From Pelomyxa schiedti (lineage: Eukaryota; Evosea; Pelobiontida; Pelomyxidae), in the NCBI GenBank assembly GCA_020536535.1, contig JAHLWZ010000609.1:13468-43877 (forward strand): a stretch of DNA of 30,410 nucleotides, in the 5' to 3' direction. The translations under genes and the position numbers were made by a program. The notes under the pieces are model-generated. The model was given only the letters and a program-made list of their open reading frames with translations. It did not search any database and had not been told where the DNA came from. Below are positions 22,187-30,410 of this stretch, piece by piece. The first letter of the stretch is position 1; each line of letters starts with the position of its first letter.

Positions 22187-25100
22187 ATGAAGGGGGCGAA
22201 AAAACCCACAAAGGGGGCCACAGCCCCAACCCCAGGTTCCTTGTCAAATGCATCCCAGCTGCAAGCACAGGCCACATCAACTCCAAATCCCCAAACGGTT
22301 GCTCCCCCCTCGAGACAGAAACAGACCCAGCAACAACAAGAGCAACCGACACCAAATAAAAACGTTACCCCTACGTGTGCTCAATCTGTTGCAATTGTTG
22401 GGGGGCCTCAGCAAAATCAACCGAAACCAAAGGCAAAACCAAAACCTGTCCCACAATCCCTGCCCACGGACGCTGCTTCCCAAGACCCCTCTTCTCCTAA
22501 TCATGGTGACCACAACCAACCGCAGCAACAAAATCAGAGGCGCAAAAAGCCTGTTGGGGGTGAACGAGCAGCAGCCATCCCACAATTATCCTCTGTGCCA
22601 TCTTCGTCATCCGCGTCTTCTTCTTCTCCCGGTGTGGGGATTTCCGCTGGCTGCCGCCCAAATGGCGGGGCACCGAGAGCCAAACCCAGCCTGGATAATG
22701 GGAAATCGAGCCTGTATGACAGTGCCCTTGCAACTTTGATGGAGATGAGTGCTGGTGTCCAACTTGGTCCTCTGAGATTGACACAGTTGCAAACTTCGAA
22801 TGTGGATTCTGAGCCATCTGCTACTGAGGTTATTGCCAATGTAAGTGCTCAGTTTATGTTTTTTGAATTCACAGCTTGATCTAATTGTTTTCTTTTTATT
22901 TTTCCCTTTCATTCATGTGTGGTTTACAGAAGAGTAGCAAGAAAAATAATAAGAATAAGAAGGCCATTCCAACACCAGCACCACCACAACAACCAGCTTC
23001 AGTGCCCAAACTGGAAGAAGCTAACACATCAGAGTCTCTCACCTTGGTATTTTGTCACAGGTAGGATTTCTTTTGTTGTGGTTGTGAGTCCGATTTAAGC
23101 TATCACCAGTTGGCCAGCTCACTGTGACAAGTTAGAGGAAAACCTGAACCATCTATACTCACACTTGCGGTTCCCAACTTCTAGAAAAGAAGCAGAAGGG
23201 ACAAATGCAACTCCATTGGATTGTAAATCGGTTCTTTCCACTGAAAGGTGTGATAACCATGTTAGCCATCTTATTTTTATTGAAACTAAAAATTTCCCCC
23301 AGACTGGTTCCGTGGGTGATAAATAACGAAGTGGCCTCCCTCACGGTTACTCCTCCACAGACAACTATTGACCTAAGTATAAGTGACACCAATTATGAAA
23401 TTCTAGCTGATCAAGAGGTTCTCACCGCGTATCGATAACTAGTTGTAATAGTCGCTGTAGGTACGGGTGGAGCAATTGGAAGGAACATCTAGAACCTCCA
23501 TGTCTTTGAAGAGAAAATGGGAATCGACTTCTGGCGACTTTTACTCCGGGTCTACTCAGAATTTCCCTTTCCAGCCAGGTATTATATGTCATATGAAATG
23601 AAGGACTCTCGTAATGTTCTCTCACAGGAGGCCTGGAAATCAAAGCGCCCATTAAAACAGTTGTGGACTTGACATATACCCCTGATTGGGAATCCATCTT
23701 CAATGGCAAAGGTGTCTTACTTGTGCCACCTGGTTTTGCACGTGGGTTAGGCTCCATTGCCAAGCCTAGTGCTCCAGCCCCTCCTTCTTTACAGGAAGGT
23801 AGCGTGACTTCTTCTATTCAAGTGCAGGGTGAGATAGTTCCTGTTGAAAGTGATCAAGAGACTCTCTTACAGCAGATTACTCAACTACGACTCAAGGTAG
23901 TTACACGTCTTGTAGCCCTGAATTGATTCGATGAAGCCTGAGTGGAAAGTCGTGCGTGGTGCGGGTGATATTACAACTGCCGCCAGCAAAGTAAAATCAC
24001 AATGGGCAATAGCTGATACAACAGATGTTACCAATTTTCGAGATATTGTGCCCGATATGGTCATTGAGGTACTTGGTTCTTCTGGCATTTTTACCTAAAC
24101 ACTTGAAGTACCCCTTTGAACTAGATGAATTCCAAAAGAGAAGTGTAATTCACCTCGAAGCTGGTGAATCTGTCTTTGTTGCAGCACACACATCTGCAGG
24201 TATACCTTGGTTCTTTGGGTATGTGCTTAAACCTCACCAGGAAAAACTCTTGTTGCCGAATATGCCATTGCCTTGTGTTTCAAGCACATGACTCGGTAAC
24301 ATTCTAAAATTATTTCCAAATCTAACTTTTCGTGCACATCAGTGCGATCTACACTTCCCCAATCAAAGGTAAAAGTGTACAGTGGTTCTAAAATTCTCAA
24401 TCCCTTCAGCACTATCAAATCAAAAATTCCGGGACTTCAAAGAAACATTTGAAGATGTTGGTCTTATAACAGGTTTTTCCAATCAGTGTAGGTGTGGTCA
24501 CTTACCAATTTCAGGTGATGTGGCACTGCACCCCGAGGCGTCATGTCTCATTGTTACCACTGAAATATTGAGGTTTTCTGACTGTTCATAAACAAGTAGA
24601 AAATAAAGTTCTTGTAGATCAATGCTATACCGAGGGGCTGATCTTATCAGAGGTTTACACTTACTGTCAAGTTGTTAAGTATGGTTTTCATTTCTTTCAG
24701 ATATTGAATGGGTTATTTTTGATGAAGTTCATTATGTCAATGACGCTGAGGTTGAATGCACTTTACCATTCTTTGAGCTAACCCACCCAAGAGAGGAGTT
24801 GTATGGGAAGAAGTTATTATCATGCTTCCAAGTCATGTAATTTCCCCTTCTTCTTGACTTTGTTGCTTATGTCACACAAGGTAAATCTTATTCTCCTCTC
24901 CGCTACAGTACCCAATGCTCTCGAATTTGCTGAATGGATTGGGTTTGCTTTTTTTTTTTTTTCTTTTTCCCCCACTCCGGTGTAAAATTTTACATTCACA
25001 AATAGGCGAACAAAGAAAAAGAACATATATGTTATCAGCACAGCCAAGAGACCCGTGCCTCTTGAACATTTTATATATTCACCTTCACTTGTGACTGTGC

Positions 25101-28100
25101 CTTCTGGCGCCCGAAGCACGATACCACCACCCTCTACCCCTCAGAATGCGTCGTCCCCTGTTATTGTTGTTCCTCTTCCCAAAATTGTTGATGCTTCAAG
25201 GCAATTTCTTGTGAACAATTACAGAACGATATCTGAAACGTGCAAAGGGAAGAACCCTGACAAAAATATGTCGGTGTGTTGAGCTCTTTGGTGGGAGTTC
25301 TTACTAAATTCGGCATTCAGGGCAAAGTGAGCTGGATGAAACTTGTTGGAATGCTGAAGCAGTATTGTATTTTTTGTTGGATGAGACTATTTTTCTAACA
25401 CTCCTTCCTACACTCCTCTTAGCTCTTATTCCTTGTGTCATATTTACATTCTCCAAGAAGAAATGTGAGGTTAAACTTATCTTAACATCTTTTCCTGTGA
25501 ATCACTGGATTAATTCAGGAGTTCGCCCACAGTATAAGTACAATAGATTTTACTAGTGGCTCCGATAAAAGCGAAATTCACACCTTCATTGAGCAGTCAT
25601 TATCCAAACTTAAAGGTACGAAGAACAACAATGGAAAGGAGAAGTGAAAATGAATAGAAATCGACCGAACGTTACCTCAGATTCTCCGTATGAAGCAACT
25701 CCTGAAGAGAGGCATTGGTGTACATCATGGAGGATTGCTCCCTATTGTCAAAGAAGTAAACTTACTGCGTCGATACTGTAATCTCAACTTTTTTTACAGA
25801 TAGTGGAAATTCTGTTTGGAAAAGGCCTTGTTCGAGTTCTTTTTGCTACAGAGACATTTGCTATGGGTGTTAATATGCCAGGTACTGTGAATTGAAAAGT
25901 TCCAACATTAAAAAAAAACATAGCTAGGACTGTGGTTTTTTCAAACATTCGAAAACATGATGGAAAGGAGTTCCGTTACTTGCTGTCTGGTTTGCCTTCT
26001 ACGATCATCTCAACCTAACAATCTTTGATAGGCGAATACACACAAATGAGTGGCCGTGCTGGAAGGTTTTTAATTTTTTTGAGCTACTTTTGTAATTTTG
26101 GAACAGGAGAGGGAAGGATGCCTTTGGAACCGTTATCCTGAATTGCACTGATGTACTACCAGATGTATATCTTTGTTGCACAAATAATATTTTCACTTTG
26201 TATAGTCTTTTACTTTGAAGCAAGTGATTCTTGGCACTGGCACCAAGCTTAGTAGTCAATTCCGTCTGACCTATAACATGATACTGAACTTGCTGCGCAT
26301 TGAAGGACTGTCTGTAGAAGATATGATGAAACGGAGTTTTGCCGAGACAACATCCCAGCAGCACTTACCCACTCAGGTGAGCATTTTGTAATTCATCTTT
26401 TAGTAATGGACTTTAGCTCGCTCTTCTCAAAGAGGCTAAGTCTCTTCTATCACGTGTGACAACGCTGATGTGCAAGTATGGACCTTCCCCCTTATGTGAC
26501 TCATACATGCCGAAGGAATAATCTATGTGACATACCTCAAATGAACGAAGTGGCACAAACATTCTGGTTCATGGAAAAGTTTGCCCTAACTATTAAATGT
26601 TCTTCTAGTTTCTAATGTTTTCAACAGACAGTACAGGCGGGAAGTTGTCAATCGTTTGCTTGATAGTGCAGTAATTCAACCAGGGCGAATCTTACTGTTG
26701 GATCACCCAAATGTGTGTATTTAACTAGGGAAAATATTTTCTCACAATTGGGGAAAAAGCATTACCCAACTCCAACCTATGCTGTGGTTGCACAAGTTGA
26801 CAAAACGACAAACCCACCAAAGATAGGGGTTGTTACTGTAAACAATTCGCATTCCCTGGTTCCAGTGAAGGCTTCACAGATTGCTTCAGTATTCAAGAAT
26901 TCTATTACGGTACATTTTGGCTCGCTCCACACCTTTCCAACCTTATGCAGATTGATCAATCTTTGTCGTACTTTTCAGTTGCTCCTTCCATGGTGGAACA
27001 AACTTCTGTTCAACTCAATCAATTCGCAAAGAAGAAAGGCTCCACTCTTACACCGTTGCACCCACTTGAAGATATCAAGAACTTACCTCTGGAGCTCTAT
27101 GATCTGTATCTCATTTTCGAGTTTTTACGGAAATTTAATATCAAAATTAGCCTGGAACAGCACAAAGACGCCAAGAAAAATTTTGATACCCTTGTGAAAC
27201 TTCCTTGCCCTTTAGTCAAACAACATGTAAACTATCTTTATTACACTCAAACAGAATGACTAAACAACCAACATTAGTTGCAAGAGGCAGACACGATTAC
27301 GCGATTACAAAGACATGTACAAAAAGTAACAGAGGCCATGAGTGACACATCCCTTTCTCTCATGCCCGACTTCAATGGGCGCCTGGCTGTGCTCCAGCAA
27401 GTTGTTTTCCATCTTTGGGTTATCATTATAATTACTCCCCGCAGCTTCAATATGTGGACCATGACCTGACTGTTCTCATGAAAGGGCGCGTAGCGAGAGA
27501 GGTATACCAGAACATTAATTAACGCAACTACCCTTTCATCAGATTAACACTTGTGACTCCCTGATTGTGACTGAGCTTATTTTCAGCAACTTTTTTTCTG
27601 AGCTTCACCCGGCTGAAATGGTGGCCGTACTGTCAGTTCTCGTTTTCCAGGAAAGGGATTCTTCTGACAACGACTCTTTTTCCCCTCGCCTTCAACAAGT
27701 GTGCCTGTGTTATTAGCCCAAACATACCTTTGGACTCACTGAGCACTATAGCTCGCTGATGACCTTACAAAACTTGTTTCCAAACTTGCCGACATACAAA
27801 CAAGGTGTGGCATGGACCTTACTGAAAAAGATTATATGAAGGTATGCCTAGATGTTTTACCTAGTCCTCTAACTTCTCATACCAGGAAGTACTACACTTT
27901 GGTGTGTGATGGGTTCATTCCTTCCTTTCCTTTTCCCTGTTGACAAAAAAAAAAAAAAAAAGGTGTATATGAAGTTGTGTATGAATGGGCCAGACAACTT
28001 GTATGCATTTCCAACAACAAAGCACAAAACACCCTAAAAGCCACTCCAGCCGTTCTACGAAATCTGCCGGGCCACAACAGTACAAGAAGGATCCATAGTG

Positions 28101-28250
28101 AGATGCATTGTGAGGCTCGACGAGACGTGCAACGAGCTCAAGAGCGCGGCCAGGATCATCGGCGACACTACGCTGTTTACAATGTGCACGCAGGCTTCCC
28201 TGCTGATCAAAAGGGACATAGTATTCGCCACAAGCTTATATCTCGAATGA
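22187..28250 (+). CDS. SKI2: Ski2-type DExH RNA helicase of the Ski complex
   Basis: 38 exons: 22187-22840, 22930-23046, 23132-23247, 23303-23417, 23461-23578, 23628-23896, 23937-24068, 24109-24199, 24241-24295, 24343-24368, 24410-24472, 24515-24572, 24618-24652, 24701-24750, 24792-24836, 24881-24942, 25006-25273, 25321-25366, 25423-25469, 25519-25615, 25658-25755, 25800-25881, 25924-25989, 26032-26065, 26107-26164, 26206-26376, 26417-26475, 26516-26578, 26628-26712, 26760-26909, 26951-27226, 27278-27400, 27445-27501, 27543-27698, 27752-27841, 27886-27901, 27963-28000, 28041-28250; about 1431 aa. Motifs: Q-region [13 protein letters not shown], Walker A AAHTSAGKT (split by an intron), [33 protein letters not shown] (about 624-627), [64 protein letters not shown], then the winged-helix and DSHCT end (VVYEWARQL...[13 protein letters not shown]). 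Ski2 feeds mRNA into the cytoplasmic exosome with Ski3 and Ski8. The first about 220 residues are Pro/Gln/Lys-rich and unlike the family. Confidence 0.94.
27886..27901 (+). other. 16-nt microexon of SKI2
   Basis: Encodes Glu-Val-Leu-His-Phe plus the first base of Gly. It is needed to build [16 protein letters not shown], the conserved start of the last DSHCT helix bundle. Flanked by introns of 44 and 61 nt, the second ending in a 17-base A run before AG. Confidence 0.8.
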
Positions 28251-28380
28251 TGATGGCGGCAAAACGAGTTGAATCATAACAAATAAACAAAGTTTCTTGT
28301 CTAAATTACTCTCCTCACTTCCTTTTTGTGGAGGTGGGTTCGCTGCTACAAGAAAGCAGCGGGAGAAACATGCAAGGGGT
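28251..28380. other. Convergent 3' flank, SKI2 and BRCT-WGR gene
   Basis: 130 bp between two converging stops. AATAAA occurs about 30 bp after the SKI2 stop (28282-28287) and could be a polyadenylation signal. Confidence 0.45.
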
Positions 28381-29825
28381 TTAACTTGTGGGTGCGCCCA
28401 GGGCCTGCTCCTCTGTTGGTGGGGATGTAGTATCAAGCTGCACCAGCCCTTGCTGAAAAAAGTCATCACAGAAAAGAGGTTCTTTAGGAGGCTTGGGCCG
28501 CCGGACAGTCGGCGGATAGTGCAAGCGAGGTTGGCAGCTCTGAGACTTGGGACCTGGCGCCTTTGTAGACGCTGGTGGCGAGTAACACCAACTAGTAGAC
28601 ATAGGTGCCTCTCGAATCTCACTGTAGTTATCGTGGGTTCGTTGGCTTGAGGTTGGTGTAAGATAACGAACGGATCTGTGCGGTATCTTTTTATTTTTCT
28701 TTTTGAAGGGATAGTATCTATCTGATTTCCGGTAATGTGATCACCTTTCGGTGCCCTCTCGTTTAGGAATCCAGATTGAGCATAACGTAACTTCCAGGGG
28801 GGGCTGCAACTGAGGGGTCATTGCGTTGTTCCCACGTTTTGCCAGTTTTCTCAAGGAATCTTGTTTTGTTTTAAAAGGTGTGTTTAAGTGAAGTAGGGCA
28901 AAGGGCACTATACTTGGTCATGAACATTCGTTTGCCTACGTCAAGTGGTCCGGCTGCTCGGATCATGTTTTGGCCCCTATCCCCAACTACCAAAGGGAAT
29001 TAATCCATGAATGAACCCAAAGTAAAAGTTACCTCTTCCCCAGCGGCTCCATATGTAATGGATCCCTTTAGCATCCTGCAGAAGTTGGATGTGGTAGAAC
29101 TTATTGTTGTTGCAACTAATGTTAGTTTGGTTGAGCCAGCAGCTGTAAGGAGAATTGTCCTCAACAACCACCTTATACTTTAGGGCACCAGGAACATATT
29201 CATCCACCTAGTCTCATCTCAAATTAAATTATGAGGAAGCCAAGCAGAAAGAAACCTTAGTGAGAGAAGCTCCAGAGTTCGCAGTTGAAGTGGTCGATGT
29301 AGAAACGAGTTCCGAAATAGGCTCTGGGCTATGGGTACTGCCAAGTAAAAAGTCTGCTACATCAAGTTTCTTCACTATAATTTAAATGAGAACTAATATG
29401 GTTATTAGGTTGGATTGCTACGCTGTGCAATGCACTGATTTACGTATTGCTCTGTGACTATTGGAATGTGCCATTCCTGTTTTGCGAAGTGAAAAGTCTC
29501 GGAATAGGAAAACGTGAGGCACCTTGGCTTTTGAAACTTTTGCTGAGTTGCTATCGAAGTCGGCTTGACTTGAAACCAAATGTGTAACCTTCTTCGTCAT
29601 CCTAGGTGTGTAGCAACCACGATTTAAACTGATTCTTCTTGTGAATTCTGCAATTGGGCAGGTAAGATCCCCAGAAACACAAAAAGTAAGGCCTTCCAAA
29701 GTACGAGACCCTATGAACTGTTAAAATGTAGGATAGTAACTTGAAGGTACCGGTAGTGGCATTGAGATGGGTAGGAAGTACAAAAGGGAGTTGCCCTGGG
29801 AATTGTATGGGGGGTTGAAATGCAT
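28381..29825 (-). CDS. BRCT-WGR protein lacking a PARP catalytic domain
   Basis: Eight exons: 29825-29751, 29717-29523, 29476-29422, 29374-29256, 29207-29033, 28953-28914, 28859-28792, 28721-28381; about 355 aa. BRCT at about 28-112 (TLEGLTFCVSGDL, RMTKKVTHLVSS, EWHIPIVTEQYVNQCI) and WGR at about 149-250 (SCWLNQTNISCNNNKFYHIQ, YIWSRWGR, FLEKTGKTWEQR). This BRCT-WGR order is that of PARP1-like enzymes, whose WGR binds DNA breaks. After WGR comes a basic stretch (PFKKKNKKIPHR) and a Pro/Ser-rich tail ending EEQALGAPTS, then a stop; there is no regulatory or ADP-ribosyltransferase domain and no room for one before SKI2. It could be a regulator or competitor of PARP at breaks (inference). The first exon is doubtful: its intron would be 33 nt, below the usual limit, so the true start may differ. 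WGR is somewhat short between exons 6 and 7. Confidence 0.8.
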
Positions 29826-29900
29826 TCAAGTTGGGCACCAGTCCCCCAGTTTGAATGCAAGGAACCCTTTTTTCCACTAAGCAGTTAATTCAATTGGAAA

Positions 29901-30410
29901 TTATTCATACTCTTCTGCGGGTTCTTCTGAGCCCTCCTCAGAATCAGGTTCTCTATCATCTCCTTCATCTTCCTCGTTGGTAACGTCGCCAAATGGATTT
30001 GGATTCCCCACAGGGACAATATTGAGAGAGTTTGTAAACGGATCGCGTTGCTGATTCTGCGCGGACTGGTAAAAATCTTGCATGAACGCCCCATTCAAGC
30101 GCTGCTGATATTCCCTGACGAAGTTGGTCAGGTCTTGTGCACTGGGAGGCATCCCGCGCCCAGACGGGGCAGTTGGCAGCGGGATTGTGGGTGGTGCATT
30201 CAAGTTGGGAAAAGTGAAGCTGAGTGGAGAGTTTTGTAGTGTAGCCCCGCCAATGGCGTTTGTTGGCAACGTGGTGCCTGAACCAAAAGGAGAAGTGGTT
30301 GGCGAAGTAGTAGAAGGTGGTGGGCTTGTTTGCAAATTAAACGGGTTGCCCGGGGGGCTTGTTGCTACATTACACGGATTCACGGGGGGAGTTGTTAGTA
30401 GATTATAGGG
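29901..30410 (-). CDS. NPF/DPF-motif protein, C-terminal part (partial)
   Basis: The frame is open from the window edge to a stop at 29901-29903, 169 residues visible. It starts with three degenerate 11-residue repeats (NLLTTPPVNPC, NVATSPPGNPF, NLQTSPPP) and holds NPF twice, DPF once and SPFGSG, then ends in a strongly acidic tail (EEDEGDDREPDSEEGSEEP). NPF binds EH domains and DPF binds the AP-2 appendage, a combination typical of the unstructured tails of epsin or AP180/CALM-type endocytic adaptors. The folded ENTH or ANTH domain would lie outside the window, so this identity is inference. A short helical stretch (DLTNFVREYQQRLNGAFMQD) lies between the motifs. Confidence 0.65.
   Translation of the reverse strand, partial: PYNLLTTPPVNPCNVATSPPGNPFNLQTSPPPSTTSPTTSPFGSGTTLPTNAIGGATLQNSPLSFTFPNLNAPPTIPLPTAPSGRGMPPSAQDLTNFVREYQQRLNGAFMQDFYQSAQNQQRDPFTNSLNIVPVGNPNPFGDVTNEEDEGDDREPDSEEGSEEPAEEYE

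Noticed and set aside
22277-22912. Minus-strand ORFs of about 100 codons
   Set aside because: Antisense of the SKI2 first exon; no motif.
29867-29910. Joining the NPF/DPF protein to the BRCT-WGR protein through a GTATGA...TTAG intron over the stop codon
   Set aside because: It would be 34 nt, and the frame after it does not reach the BRCT exon without a stop.

Overview
The window is nuclear DNA of a gene-dense, extremely intron-rich eukaryote. Almost every gene is cut into small exons by tiny GT-AG introns, mostly 40-55 nt, rich in pyrimidines before the acceptor and often with TTAAC or CTAAC-like branch-site sequence. I could thread about 116 introns. Intergenic gaps are 18-380 bp. The gene set (Ariadne RBR ligase, SR140-type U2 snRNP factor, PEX11, Ski2 RNA helicase, ANK-LRR-Roco kinase, MOZART1, RMI2, BRCT-WGR protein, PH and SAM-like proteins) fits an amoeboid protist. 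My best guess is an amoebozoan, perhaps an archamoeba such as Pelomyxa or Mastigamoeba. That placement is inference from gene style, not a search result. Exon models below come from threading conserved families through the frames by hand. Every model I give sums to an intact reading frame.

Layout. 1-435: left edge, no confident gene. 436-972 (-): RMI2. 1002-1638 (-): four-pass membrane protein. 1919-2122 (-): small hydrophobic ORF. 2193-2546 (-): MOZART1, head-to-head with 2773-5264 (+), an Ariadne RBR E3 ligase. 5351-5659 (-): small S/T-rich ORF, head-to-head with 5828-6918 (+), PEX11. 7077-10255 (+): SR140/U2SURP, tail-to-tail (18 bp) with 10274-12008 (-), a membrane-anchored sulfotransferase. 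12281-13170 (+): PH-domain protein. 13356-15307 (+): LRR protein with QQGY repeats and a SAM-like end. 15550-21808 (-): a 20-exon ankyrin-LRR-Roc/COR-kinase (LRRK-like) gene. 22187-28250 (+): a 38-exon Ski2 helicase. 28381-29825 (-): a BRCT-WGR protein without a PARP catalytic domain. 29901-30410 (-): 3' end of an NPF/DPF-motif protein running off the window.

The genes do not form a pathway. They are independent housekeeping and signalling genes, often in divergent pairs that probably share promoter DNA. The points most worth a second look are the Roco kinase, whose GTPase domain has lost its P-loop while the kinase keeps its catalytic residues; the BRCT-WGR protein lacking an ADP-ribosyltransferase domain; several 9-17 nt microexons, one of which carries the catalytic cysteine of the RBR ligase; two GC-AG introns; and a strict lower limit on intron size.
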